DNA of 53,911 nucleotides, from the NCBI GenBank assembly GCA_045588575.1, contig JAZNEJ010000011.1:1-53911 (forward strand), in the 5' to 3' direction. Source of the stretch: RGIG5299 sp045588575 (GTDB taxonomy: Bacteria; Bacillota; Clostridia; Oscillospirales; RGIG5299). A program made the translations under genes and the position numbers. Of the stretch, positions 35,163-43,356 are shown piece after piece. Position 1 is the first letter of the stretch. The number at the start of each line of letters is the position of its first letter. Below the pieces are notes generated by a model, which worked only from the letters and a program-made list of their open reading frames with translations, was not told where the DNA came from and did not search any database.

Positions 35163-36413
35163 ATGAGGTTGTTTTTCGAGATATTCAGCGCAGTTTTCGG
35201 CGCAATTTTTCTTTTAGGTTATTTTTATCAGGTCGTTTACGTCTTGGTGGTTTTGCTTAAAAAAGGAAAAAGCTATCCCGAAGCTGAGCCGAAAAACTAC
35301 GGCATACTTATTGCCGCCCGAAACGAGAGCGCGGTAATAGGCCACCTTATTGACAGCATTAAAAACCAAAAATATCCTCAGGACAAATTAAAGCTTTTCG
35401 TGGTTGCGGATAACTGCACCGATAACACTGCCGAAATTTGCAGAGAGAAGGGCGCAACGGTTTACGAGCGTCAGAATAAAGAGCAAATAGGCAAGGGCTA
35501 TGCGCTTGATTTTCTTTTAAAAAATATCTTTGCGGCAAACCTCGACGAAAATATAGAAGCGTTTTTTGTTTTCGATGCCGATAACGTTTTAGACGAAAAT
35601 TTCATTTTCGAAATGAACAAGGCTTATTCCGCAGGCAACCGCGTTATAACAAGCTACAGAAACTCCAAAAACTACGGCGATAACTGGATAAGCGCCGGCC
35701 ACGGTCTTTGGTACGTAAGAGAATCGAAATTCTTAAACGAAGCCCGCATGAAGTTGGGCACAACCTGTGCCGTTTCGGGAACAGGCTTCCTTTTCGATAA
35801 AAACATAGTAAAAGAGGAAAACGGCTGGAAATATCATCTTCTCATTGAAGATATTGAATTTTCATCCGACCTTATTTGCTCGGGCGAAAAAATAGCTTAC
35901 TGTCCCACCGCAATGCTTTACGATGAGCAACCCACGAAATTCGGCGTGTCTTGGCGTCAAAGAACGAGATGGGCAAAAGGCTTTTTCCAAATTTTCCGCC
36001 GTTATGCAGGCAAGCTTTTCGTAAACATCTTTAAAAGAAAAAGCTTTTCTTGCTTCGATATGTTTATGACTGTTTCACCCGCAGTTTTAACAACAGTAGG
36101 AACACTCGTGGGAGTTGCGGGTTTTATTTACGCTCTTATTTTCCCCTCCGAACTGTTAAAAACGGTAACTTCGCTTTTAATAGGCGGCGCAAACGTTTAC
36201 TTAACGGGCTTTATAGTAGGGGCAATAGCAATGGCTACCGAGCACAAGGTAATTCATTGCTCAAAGGCAAAAAAGATAGGCTATCTTTTCACATTCCCCT
36301 TCTTTATGATAAGCTACATTCCCATAACGGTAATTGCGGCATTCAGAAAAGTTTGGTGGAAGCCCATTGAACATAACGTTGGCAAAACGCTCGACGATAT
36401 AAAGAAAGACTGA
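35163..36413 (+). CDS. Membrane glycosyltransferase family 2
   Basis: A 416-residue protein with one N-terminal transmembrane helix, a GT-A catalytic domain and about three C-terminal helices. GT2 motifs are AARNESAVIGHLIDSI, DNCTDNTAEI, the DxD FDADNVLD, IEDIEFSSDL and QRTRWAKGFFQ (the Q-x-x-RW motif of processive enzymes). It likely makes a cell-surface polysaccharide or glycolipid. ATG 35163 is preferred to GTG 35160 because GGGAGAGG is better spaced. Monocistronic between a promoter and a terminator. Confidence 0.88.
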   Translation: MRLFFEIFSAVFGAIFLLGYFYQVVYVLVVLLKKGKSYPEAEPKNYGILIAARNESAVIGHLIDSIKNQKYPQDKLKLFVVADNCTDNTAEICREKGATVYERQNKEQIGKGYALDFLLKNIFAANLDENIEAFFVFDADNVLDENFIFEMNKAYSAGNRVITSYRNSKNYGDNWISAGHGLWYVRESKFLNEARMKLGTTCAVSGTGFLFDKNIVKEENGWKYHLLIEDIEFSSDLICSGEKIAYCPTAMLYDEQPTKFGVSWRQRTRWAKGFFQIFRRYAGKLFVNIFKRKSFSCFDMFMTVSPAVLTTVGTLVGVAGFIYALIFPSELLKTVTSLLIGGANVYLTGFIVGAIAMATEHKVIHCSKAKKIGYLFTFPFFMISYIPITVIAAFRKVWWKPIEHNVGKTLDDIKKD

Positions 36414-36423
36414 AAAGAAAAAT

Positions 36424-36457
36424 AAAAATCTCTCGGCTAAACCGAGAGATTTTTTTG
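36424..36457. terminator. Bidirectional terminator
   Basis: AAAATCTCTCGG / CCGAGAGATTTT stem with T runs at either end, between the glycosyltransferase and the ACT gene. Confidence 0.88.
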
Positions 36458-36465
36458 TTTTAAAA

Positions 36466-36891
36466 TTATAAATCGTTTTCCGAAAGAAGCTCAAAACCGT
36501 TTTCAACGGCAATTTTTTCAGCCTTTTCGTTTGAGGAAGCCTTAATAACAACGCAGGCGTTGTTTTCTTTTAAGCTGCCAATAAAATCATACATATATTC
36601 AATTGACAAGCCTTCCTTTCCGAAGCACTGTAAAAGAGCGTTAAGACCGCCCGGTTCGTCTTTAACCAAAACGGCAACAACGTCGCCGAGCATTGCGGTA
36701 AAACCGTTTGCTTTAAGAATTTCAGCGGTTTTTTCAGGTTCCTTAACAATCATTCTCAAAACACCGTATTTGGTCGTTTCTGCAATGCAAAGGCTTTTAA
36801 TATCCACACCGTTTTTGTTAAAAACCTCTGTAAGCTCCGAAAGTCTGCCGGGACGGTTTTCCAAAAAAGTAGAAAGTTGAGTAATAGCCAT
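36466..36891 (-). CDS. Tandem ACT-domain protein
   Basis: A 141-residue protein with two ACT domains (about 1-65 and 70-135): QLSTFLENRPGRLSELTEVF and VLVKDEPGGLNALLQCF. ACT domains bind amino acids. Linkage to iorAB, which acts on aromatic ketoacids, suggests sensing of an aromatic amino acid (inference). It begins 13 bases after iorB with GAGGAGG. Confidence 0.88.
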   Translation of the reverse strand: MAITQLSTFLENRPGRLSELTEVFNKNGVDIKSLCIAETTKYGVLRMIVKEPEKTAEILKANGFTAMLGDVVAVLVKDEPGGLNALLQCFGKEGLSIEYMYDFIGSLKENNACVVIKASSNEKAEKIAVENGFELLSENDL

Positions 36892-36904
36892 TATAAATTC
36901 CTCC

Positions 36905-37471
36905 TCAATTATTATAACCTAATTCAAACGCTTTTAAGTTTATTTCCAAAAATTTTGCGGGAACGGTTTGCTTAATTGCTTCAAGCCAAGTTTCTTTGGG
37001 AATAGAGGTGGATTTTGCCAAAGCGCCGATAAGCACAACGTTAATTGCCTTAGCGTTACCCGCCTCCTCGGCAAATTTAAGAGCGTCTATTTCAAGAACG
37101 TTTCTGCCTTGAGCTCTAAGCTTTGAAATAATTTCATCGGGATAAGAAACCGCACCCGTAATAACGGGCATAGGCTCAATTTCCTGAGTGTTAACTATAA
37201 GAATGCCGTCTTTTTTAAGATATTCCGAGCTTCTCAAAGCTTCAAGCTTTTCGAAAGCAAGAATTATGTCGGCTTCGCCTTTTTCAATAATGGGAGAAGC
37301 AACACGGCTTGAATATTTAACGTAGGTAACAACCGAGCCGCCTCTTTGGCTCATACCGTGAACCTCGCTTACCTTAACGTCGTAACCCTGCGAGGTAAAA
37401 ACGTTTCCTAAAATTCGGGATGAGAGCAGGGTACCCTGACCGCCAACACCGACTATCATTATATTTCCCAT
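36905..37471 (-). CDS. iorB: Indolepyruvate:ferredoxin oxidoreductase beta subunit
   Basis: A 188-residue gamma-type domain of the 2-oxoacid:ferredoxin oxidoreductases. MIVGVGGQGTLLSS and SEVHGMSQRGGSVVTYVKY are diagnostic. With IorA it converts aryl pyruvates to acyl-CoA and reduced ferredoxin, or runs in reverse to make aromatic amino acids. The ATG at 37471 follows the iorA stop at once, with GAAAGG inside iorA; the longer frame has no reason to be used. Confidence 0.93.
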   Translation of the reverse strand: MGNIMIVGVGGQGTLLSSRILGNVFTSQGYDVKVSEVHGMSQRGGSVVTYVKYSSRVASPIIEKGEADIILAFEKLEALRSSEYLKKDGILIVNTQEIEPMPVITGAVSYPDEIISKLRAQGRNVLEIDALKFAEEAGNAKAINVVLIGALAKSTSIPKETWLEAIKQTVPAKFLEINLKAFELGYNN

Positions 37472-37472
37472 A

Positions 37473-39209
37473 TTATTTTCCAACCTTTCCAATGGCTTTA
37501 ACACCGCAAACCTTTTCACAAAGACCGCAGCCTGTGCAAAGAACGGGGTTTATTTCCATTTTGCCGAGCTTTTTAACAATTGCGGGACATCCAAGCTTTT
37601 TGCAAGCGCCGCAATCAACGCATTTATCGTTTATAACGAGAGCGGGCTCGGGTTTAACAGATTTAAGCAAAGCGCAAGGTCTGCGGCAAATAATAACCGA
37701 AGGCTTATCAAGGGCGGTAAATTCTTTAACCGTTTTTTCAAGCTCTTTAATATCAAACGGGTCAACCACCTTGCAAACCTCAATGCCGATTGCTTTAACC
37801 AAATCGTCAATTGAAACGCTGGGAGCAAAGTTGCCTTTAATGTCTTTTCCGGTGGTGGGGTTTTGCTGATGTCCGGTCATACCGGTAATAGAGTTATCTA
37901 AAATAATAACGGTGGAGTTGCTTTGGTTGTAAGCGATGTCTATAAGACCGGTAATGCCCGAGTGCATAAAGGTTGAATCGCCTATAACGGCAACGTTTCT
38001 GCCCTTGCTTTCGGCTTTTTCCAAAACCTTGTTAAAGCCGTGGAGCATTGAAACGGAAGCGCCCATACAAATCGTTGTGTCGATAGATGCAAGGGGAGCG
38101 GCGGCGCCCAAAGTGTAGCAGCCTATATCACCGCTTACGAAGCATTTAAGCTTTGAAAGCACATAGAAAACGCCTCTGTGAGGACAACCGGGACACATAA
38201 CGGGAGGACGTGCCGGCGAAGCCTCGGGCTGAGGAATAATTTCCAAATCTTTACCCAAAACGGCTTTTCTAATCATTGCGGCGGTATATTCACCGTTAAA
38301 GGAGAAATGGCTTTTCCCTTCAACAGATAAACCGAGCTTTTTGCAATGAGTTTCAATTATATCGTCAAGCTCTTCCAAAACCCAAACTACCTTGTGAGCC
38401 TTGCAGAAATCCTCAATTATCTTTTTGGGTAACGGATTTATAACGCCGAGCTTTAAATAGTCGACTTTATCGCCGAGCGCCTCAACGGCATACTGATAAA
38501 CTGCGCCCGCCGAAATAACGCCAATATCGGAGCCGTTAAGCTCGGTGCGGTTTAAATCGCAGCTTTCTGCCCAATCGGCAATATCAATCAAACGCTTTTC
38601 AACGTCAACGTGGCGCTTAACGGCATTGCCGGGCATCATAACGAATTTACCGATATTCTTTTCATACTTAATAAGCGGAACTTCAACTCTTTCGCTAACC
38701 TCAACCAAAGACTGCGAGTGCGAAACTCTGGTGGATAAGCGAAGAATAACGGGAGTATCAAACTTTTCCGAAAGCTCTAAAGCGGCTTTGGCAAAGTTTA
38801 AGCATTCCGAAGAATCGGAAGGTTCAATCATCATAGATTTGGAGGCAATAGCGTGATGACGGCTATCCTGCTCGTTTTGCGAAGAGTGCATACCGGGGTC
38901 GTCGGAAACGGCAAGCACAAAACCGCCGTTAACTCCGGTGTAAGATGCGGTGTAAAGCAAATCGGCGGCAACGTTTAAGCCAACGTGCTTCATAGCGGTA
39001 AAGCTTCTGGCGCCCGCAACCGAAGCGCCGAAAGCCGATTCGGCGGCAACCTTTTCGTTGGGAGCCCATTCGCTGTAAATTTCACTGTATTCCGAAATTT
39101 TTTCGGTAATTTCGGTTGAAGGAGTTCCGGGATAACTCGAAGCGTATACAAGACCGCCTTCAAAAAGACCTCTTGCAACAGCCTCGTTTCCGAGCATAAG
39201 TTTTTTCAT
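37473..39209 (-). CDS. iorA: Indolepyruvate:ferredoxin oxidoreductase alpha subunit
   Basis: A 578-residue TPP enzyme. The N-terminal pyrimidine domain has SSYPGTPSTEI, the TPP domain has the GDIGCYTLG and DNSITGMTGHQQ loops, and the C-terminal ferredoxin has CVDCGACKKLGCP and CTGCGLCEKVC. The start is set at 39209 (MKKLMLGNEAVARG) after GAGG. The open frame continues 82 codons upstream through AT-rich DNA and across the promoter, so that extension is not coding. Confidence 0.94.
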   Translation of the reverse strand: MKKLMLGNEAVARGLFEGGLVYASSYPGTPSTEITEKISEYSEIYSEWAPNEKVAAESAFGASVAGARSFTAMKHVGLNVAADLLYTASYTGVNGGFVLAVSDDPGMHSSQNEQDSRHHAIASKSMMIEPSDSSECLNFAKAALELSEKFDTPVILRLSTRVSHSQSLVEVSERVEVPLIKYEKNIGKFVMMPGNAVKRHVDVEKRLIDIADWAESCDLNRTELNGSDIGVISAGAVYQYAVEALGDKVDYLKLGVINPLPKKIIEDFCKAHKVVWVLEELDDIIETHCKKLGLSVEGKSHFSFNGEYTAAMIRKAVLGKDLEIIPQPEASPARPPVMCPGCPHRGVFYVLSKLKCFVSGDIGCYTLGAAAPLASIDTTICMGASVSMLHGFNKVLEKAESKGRNVAVIGDSTFMHSGITGLIDIAYNQSNSTVIILDNSITGMTGHQQNPTTGKDIKGNFAPSVSIDDLVKAIGIEVCKVVDPFDIKELEKTVKEFTALDKPSVIICRRPCALLKSVKPEPALVINDKCVDCGACKKLGCPAIVKKLGKMEINPVLCTGCGLCEKVCGVKAIGKVGK

Positions 39210-39258
39210 TTTTGTTCCTCGATTCAGCATTTGCATAAAAAATAATTGATTACTCTTT

Positions 39259-39287
39259 ATTATAACATAATAGAACAATATTTGCAA
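39259..39287 (-). promoter_or_regulatory. Promoter of iorA-iorB-ACT
   Basis: Minus strand TTGCAA, 17 bases, TATAAT, 50 bases before the iorA ATG. Confidence 0.7.
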
Positions 39288-39336
39288 ACCGTTTTTAAGG
39301 TTATAAAGGAAAAAAATAAAAAAGATAAAAAACATC

Positions 39337-39366
39337 TTGACAAAATGCGTCAGTTCATTATATAAT
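39337..39366 (+). promoter_or_regulatory. Promoter of rpmH-rnpA-yidD-yidC-jag
   Basis: TTGACA, 18 bases, TATAAT, giving a leader of about 65 bases before rpmH. Confidence 0.8.
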
Positions 39367-39437
39367 AATTGGTACCTGTGAATAAACATAAAATTATGCA
39401 ATTTATTTGCTTTCAGACATACCAGGAGGTGTAACAG

Positions 39438-39572
39438 ATGCTTAGAACATATCAACCCAAAAAAAGACAGCGCTCAAAGGTGCACGGCTTCCGTAAAAGA
39501 ATGAGCACAGCTAACGGCAGAAAGGTGCTTTCTCGCAGAAGAGCCGCAGGCAGAGCAAGACTTTCACACTAA
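39438..39572 (+). CDS. rpmH: Ribosomal protein bL34
   Basis: Only 44 residues. Starts MLRTYQPKKRQRSKVHGFRK and ends ARLSH, the standard L34 sequence, strongly basic. AGGAGG lies before the ATG. Position ahead of rnpA is the conserved bacterial order. Confidence 0.97.
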   Translation: MLRTYQPKKRQRSKVHGFRKRMSTANGRKVLSRRRAAGRARLSH

Positions 39573-39595
39573 AGTCGTAAAACGGGAGACAGAAT

Positions 39596-39958
39596 ATGCG
39601 TTTTGTTCCCATAACCCGAAATAACCGTTTTTTATGGTTATATAAAAAGGGAAAAAGCAGTGTTTCGCCCTATGTAGTGGTTTATGCGGCGCCTAACCGC
39701 AAAAAAGAAATACGCATAGGCATAACTGCAGGCAAAAAAATAGGCGGAGCGGTTTCGCGTAACCGAGCCAAGCGTCTCATAAGAGAAGCGGTTTATCCCC
39801 TTTATAACAGGTTTCATCAGGGGCACGACTATATTTTTGTGGCAAGAACGAAAACACTGAAATTAAAATCTTACGAGCTTTCAAAAGAGCTTGAAAGAAT
39901 AATGTCGGGAGGCGGCCTGATTGAAAAAGATAGTCCTTCTTCTGATAAAAGGTTATAA
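39596..39958 (+). CDS. rnpA: Ribonuclease P protein component
   Basis: The 120-residue protein partner of the RNase P RNA in tRNA 5' maturation. The signature VSRNRAKRLIREA and the start RNNRFLWLYKKG are both seen. GGGAGA lies before the ATG. The yidD start lies inside its 3' end. Confidence 0.95.
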   Translation: MRFVPITRNNRFLWLYKKGKSSVSPYVVVYAAPNRKKEIRIGITAGKKIGGAVSRNRAKRLIREAVYPLYNRFHQGHDYIFVARTKTLKLKSYELSKELERIMSGGGLIEKDSPSSDKRL

Positions 39959-40166
39959 AAAGTTCATATCACCTCATCTTCCGCCCAGTTGCAGGTTTTA
40001 TCCAACCTGCTCGGAATACGCCATGGAGGCTATAAGCCGTTATGGTGTTTTCAGGGGCGGATTTTTAGCTTTTAAGAGAATTTTGAGGTGTAATCCTTTT
40101 TGTAAAAGCGGCTACGACCCCGTGCCCGATTTAGACGTGGGCAAAATCAAAAAAAGAAAGAAATAG
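39921..40166 (+). CDS. yidD: Membrane insertion factor YidD
   Basis: An 81-residue protein with the family core CRFYPTCSEYAMEAI and RILRCNPFCKSGYDPVP. It helps YidC insert membrane proteins. It starts with TTG at 39921, supported by GGGAGG nine bases upstream, and overlaps rnpA by 38 bases in another frame. Confidence 0.93.
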   Translation: MKKIVLLLIKGYKKFISPHLPPSCRFYPTCSEYAMEAISRYGVFRGGFLAFKRILRCNPFCKSGYDPVPDLDVGKIKKRKK

Positions 40167-40180
40167 AAAGGTAGAAAACA

Positions 40181-41161
40181 ATGGGCTTATTCGATTGGTT
40201 GGCAGTTCCGTTTTCGGTAATAATGCAGTTTCTTTACTCGTTCATTCCCAACTACGGTCTTTGCCTTATAGTCTTTACCTTTTTGGTAAAGCTCATTATG
40301 TTCCCTCTCGGCATAAAACAGCAAAAGGGCATGATGAAGCAGGCGGTAATCGCCCCTAAAATGAAAGAAATAAAAGAGCGTTATAAAGATGACGTTCAAA
40401 AGCAAAACGAAGAGATGCAGCGTCTTCAGGCAGAAAGCGGCGTTTCGGCATTTTCGGGCTGCTTGCCTCTTTTAATTCAGCTCCCCATAATCATAGGTCT
40501 TTATCAGGTTATAAGAAAACCCTTAACCTATTTATTCGGCTTCCACGCTCAAAACTGCGGAGCACTTGCAACCGCTCTCGGTTGGACGGGCGCTGCCGTT
40601 ACAAGCGCCGCCGAAAACCAAATTCCGCTTTTAAACGAAATTAACAGATTGGGAAATCTCGTTCCCGAAAAAGTAAGCGAATTATTTGCGGCATACGGCA
40701 AAGAAGCATCCGACTATATGCTCGACACTAACTTCCTCGGCATAAACCTCGGTGAAACTCCCAACATTGCAGAGCCGAGCCTTTTGTGGCTCATTCCCTT
40801 GTTTGCTCTTGCAGGCGCATTCTTGCAGTCCTTCATTTCGCAAAAATTCACCTTGCAGGAATCCAAAACCACCGCATCAACAATAATGTCTTATTCCACT
40901 TGCCTTATCTCGTTAATCTTCTGCTTTACTCTTCCCGCCGCAATCGGCTTCTATTGGGGACTTTCCTCATTCTTCGGTTGCATCCAAACCCTCATTCTCG
41001 GCAGAATTTACGACCCCAACAAATATCTCAAAGAGCTTGAAGAAAAGAAAAGAACCGAAAAAGAACAAGCTAAAATAGAGAAAAAGCTCCGCAGAATAGA
41101 ACGCTATAATCAAATGCTCAAAGAGCAGGAAGAAATAAAGGCAAAATACAGAAAGAAATAA
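40181..41161 (+). CDS. yidC: Membrane protein insertase YidC/SpoIIIJ
   Basis: A 326-residue insertase of the Gram-positive type without the large periplasmic domain. It has five to six hydrophobic segments, the first at about 10-25. A cytoplasmic hairpin follows (KQQKGMMKQAVIAPKMKEIKE), and there is a basic tail (EEKKRTEKEQAKIEKKLRR) that can bind ribosomes. No lipobox cysteine is evident. It contains an insertion of about 60 residues in the outer loop (NCGALATALGWTG onwards). Confidence 0.94.
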   Translation: MGLFDWLAVPFSVIMQFLYSFIPNYGLCLIVFTFLVKLIMFPLGIKQQKGMMKQAVIAPKMKEIKERYKDDVQKQNEEMQRLQAESGVSAFSGCLPLLIQLPIIIGLYQVIRKPLTYLFGFHAQNCGALATALGWTGAAVTSAAENQIPLLNEINRLGNLVPEKVSELFAAYGKEASDYMLDTNFLGINLGETPNIAEPSLLWLIPLFALAGAFLQSFISQKFTLQESKTTASTIMSYSTCLISLIFCFTLPAAIGFYWGLSSFFGCIQTLILGRIYDPNKYLKELEEKKRTEKEQAKIEKKLRRIERYNQMLKEQEEIKAKYRKK

Positions 41162-41177
41162 GAGAGGAAACGGCAAT

Positions 41178-42017
41178 ATGCTTTGTGAATATACGTCAAA
41201 AGGTAAAACCATCGACGAAGCCATTGAAAACGGCTTAAAGAAAATCGGCTTGGAAAGAGACGACGTTTCAATCGAGGTTTTGGAAACCCCCGAAAAAGGC
41301 TTTTTGGGAATAGGCGCAGTGCCCGCAGTTGTAAGACTTTCTTACGAGGGTGTGGTTCCCATTGAAACCAAGGAGCAAAAGGAAGAAAAAATAAAGGTCG
41401 AAAAAGAAGCCGCAAAGGCAGCCAAGGAAGCTGAAAAAGCCGCAAAAGAAGCCGAAAAAGAGGCCGAGAAGGCTGCAAAAGAGGCTGAGAAGGCAAAGAA
41501 AGCCGCAACTAAAAAAGGCTTTAAAAAGGCAGAAAACAGCACCGAATTCATAACCGAAATAGTTCGTCTTATGGATTACGAAGACGTTACCGTAAAAAGT
41601 GAACAAACCGAAAACGGCATTTCAATAATGCTCGAAGGCGAGTCGGCAGGCGCTTTAATCGGACACCGCGGCGAAACCTTAAACGCGCTTCAATATTTGG
41701 TAAGTCTTTTTGAAAACAGAGAAAGCGAAGACTATTCAAAGGTTAATTTCGACATTCTCGGCTACCGTGAAAAGAGAAAGGTAACGTTAGAGAAGCTTGC
41801 AAGAAGAATGGCTGTAACCGCTGTTAAAACCCACAGAAACATCTACCTTGATGCAATGCCCAACTATGAGCGCAAAATAATCCACGCAACCTTGCAGGAT
41901 TTTAACGGCGTAACAACCTACTCCACCGGAAGCGAGCCAAACCGAAAGGTTGTAATCGCATATAACGGCAACGGAAACAATCATAAAAACCATCGCAAAA
42001 ACAATTCGGAAGAATAA
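41178..42017 (+). CDS. jag: RNA-binding protein Jag/KhpB (SpoIIIJ-associated)
   Basis: A 279-residue protein. A Jag_N domain (1-50, TSKGKTIDEAIENGLKKIG), an Ala/Glu/Lys-rich coiled coil (about 60-115), a KH domain with GALIGHRGETLNALQYL, and a C-terminal R3H domain (RRMAVTAVKTHRNIYL) follow in order. It binds RNA and affects cell envelope synthesis and division in Gram-positives. The linker is longer and more repetitive than usual. 16 bases after yidC; a terminator follows directly, so mnmE is not in this operon. Confidence 0.93.
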   Translation: MLCEYTSKGKTIDEAIENGLKKIGLERDDVSIEVLETPEKGFLGIGAVPAVVRLSYEGVVPIETKEQKEEKIKVEKEAAKAAKEAEKAAKEAEKEAEKAAKEAEKAKKAATKKGFKKAENSTEFITEIVRLMDYEDVTVKSEQTENGISIMLEGESAGALIGHRGETLNALQYLVSLFENRESEDYSKVNFDILGYREKRKVTLEKLARRMAVTAVKTHRNIYLDAMPNYERKIIHATLQDFNGVTTYSTGSEPNRKVVIAYNGNGNNHKNHRKNNSEE

Positions 42018-42022
42018 AAAAT

Positions 42023-42056
42023 AAAAGCCTCGATGAACTTCATCGAGGCTTTTTTA
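42023..42056. terminator. Bidirectional terminator after jag
   Basis: AAAAGCCTCGATG / CATCGAGGCTTTT stem; T runs on both strands. It ends both jag (plus) and the five-gene minus operon. Confidence 0.9.
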
Positions 42057-42065
42057 TGCCAAAAA

Positions 42066-42707
42066 TCAAACCGTACCGAAAAGAATGGTTTTAAAAAGGA
42101 ATGAGGTTTTTTCCTCGCCGAGCGCCTTTTTAAATACGTCGGTTGACGGACCGCCGTTTTTAAGCAACCCGTCTACGTAAACGTCGGCCTTTTCCTTTTT
42201 TTCGGCGGTATTTGTATCATTTGCTTTAAGAGCCAAAAACGCTTCAAAATGCTTTAAGGTAAGCTCGTCAAAGCGCTTGCTTTCGGCTTTCTTTCCTTTT
42301 TTCGAAATGCTTTCCGCAAGCTTAATGGAGTCATACCAATGAGCGCCCAATTCGTGTTCGGGCAAATCGTTAAATTCCGCCTTTGCCTTTTTCAACTTAT
42401 CTAAACGGCATTTTTTGATAAAGGTGTTATATAATTCAACGATTAAAGTATCGTTACCCATTGCATAAATACGGTCGTATGAATAGAGCGGAAGGTCAAG
42501 CTCAAAAGGGTTTACAATAAGTGTGTCCATCTTCATAAGCCCGAAAAAGCCTTTTGCCTTCATAACCGAAATATGTCCTAAACCCTCGGCGTAAAAAGCC
42601 TCTATTTCAAAAGTCATACCGTTGGCTTTAACCGTTTTCATATCCCCGACGTCTATTTTACGAAGGGGATATGTTTTTTTAATAATATCAATTATTTTGT
42701 TTGTCAT
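42066..42707 (-). CDS. Protein resembling ferredoxin-dependent bilin reductases
   Basis: A 213-residue soluble protein that I do not firmly recognise. Two stretches align by eye with PcyA-type bilin reductases: MDTLIVNPFELDLPLYSYD (compare the FP-x4-Y-x-LPLFG-x-D block) and a C-terminal FKKALGEEKTSFLFKTILFG (compare the EKAFGEAWAERY-x4-VLFD block). The length is close to the family's 230-250. Key catalytic residues cannot be confirmed. It is the last gene of a five-gene operon with other reductase-like genes; its ATG overlaps the stop of the membrane protein gene. It could instead be an unrelated DUF. Confidence 0.45.
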   Translation of the reverse strand: MTNKIIDIIKKTYPLRKIDVGDMKTVKANGMTFEIEAFYAEGLGHISVMKAKGFFGLMKMDTLIVNPFELDLPLYSYDRIYAMGNDTLIVELYNTFIKKCRLDKLKKAKAEFNDLPEHELGAHWYDSIKLAESISKKGKKAESKRFDELTLKHFEAFLALKANDTNTAEKKEKADVYVDGLLKNGGPSTDVFKKALGEEKTSFLFKTILFGTV

Positions 42708-43336
42708 GCAGCCTTTTCTTCCTTTAATTTAAGGTTTGCAAGACCGTTTTTGTGAAGAAGTAAAACGCCTGCAAGTAAGGAGCCCTGACCGATAACGTTA
42801 ATGCCCTCGGCAATCCAGTTCATTGAAGCCTCGGCGAAATCCTTCGAGGAAAGATATCCCATTCCGAGCGAGCAAACGAAGGAAAGAATGAAAAGAGCAA
42901 CGAGCCACGGCTTTTTCATTTTAGCTGAAATAATGCATAAAACCGCATCTAAAAGACCGAGTCCCGCAACCATAAAGCCAACGAAAACGAAAGTTCCGGT
43001 GAAAACAGGCGGAACAACCGTTAAAAGCGACGAGCTTTTTTTAAAGCCGCAAAGCATAATAATCAAGCCTATTCCCGCAAGGAGAAAGCCAATCGACTGC
43101 ACGGGGAAAAACATTGCGTTAAGCGGCTGAAAATCGCAAACACCTGCGGCGTAAAGAAGCTTATAAGTGGCCTTTAAAGCGCCTGCGCAAACAATGTCAA
43201 TGCTGCCTGCGGCAAAAAGAGCAAACGAAAGCTTGCCCATTTTACTGTAAAGGTCGCGCATTAAAATTATAACGGCGAGTGCAAAAAATATAACGGGAAT
43301 ATAGTCAACAAGAGCCATAGGAACTGTAAATTCCAT
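42704..43336 (-). CDS. Multi-pass membrane protein of unknown function
   Basis: A 210-residue protein with six to seven hydrophobic segments (first at about 10-27, VDYIPVIFFALAVIILM) and a short charged tail. No family recognised. ATG 43336 is preferred over a GTG nine bases upstream because GGAGTG then has proper spacing. It may anchor or supply substrate to the reductases of this operon (inference). Confidence 0.7.
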   Translation of the reverse strand: MEFTVPMALVDYIPVIFFALAVIILMRDLYSKMGKLSFALFAAGSIDIVCAGALKATYKLLYAAGVCDFQPLNAMFFPVQSIGFLLAGIGLIIMLCGFKKSSSLLTVVPPVFTGTFVFVGFMVAGLGLLDAVLCIISAKMKKPWLVALFILSFVCSLGMGYLSSKDFAEASMNWIAEGINVIGQGSLLAGVLLLHKNGLANLKLKEEKAA

Positions 43337-43356
43337 TTTTAACACTCCTTAATCTC

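Noticed and set aside
39377..39385. DnaA-box-like TGTGAATAA before rpmH, suggesting oriC
   Set aside because: Single site only, no cluster of boxes, no AT-unwinding repeat and no dnaA gene nearby.
39210..39455. 82-codon N-terminal extension of iorA
   Set aside because: It runs through AT-rich DNA and the iorA promoter, is low complexity, and ATG 39209 has a good ribosome site and the family's normal N-terminus.
41390..41515. Tandem repeat array inside jag
   Set aside because: The repeats encode an Ala/Glu/Lys coiled coil in frame; protein low complexity rather than a DNA element.
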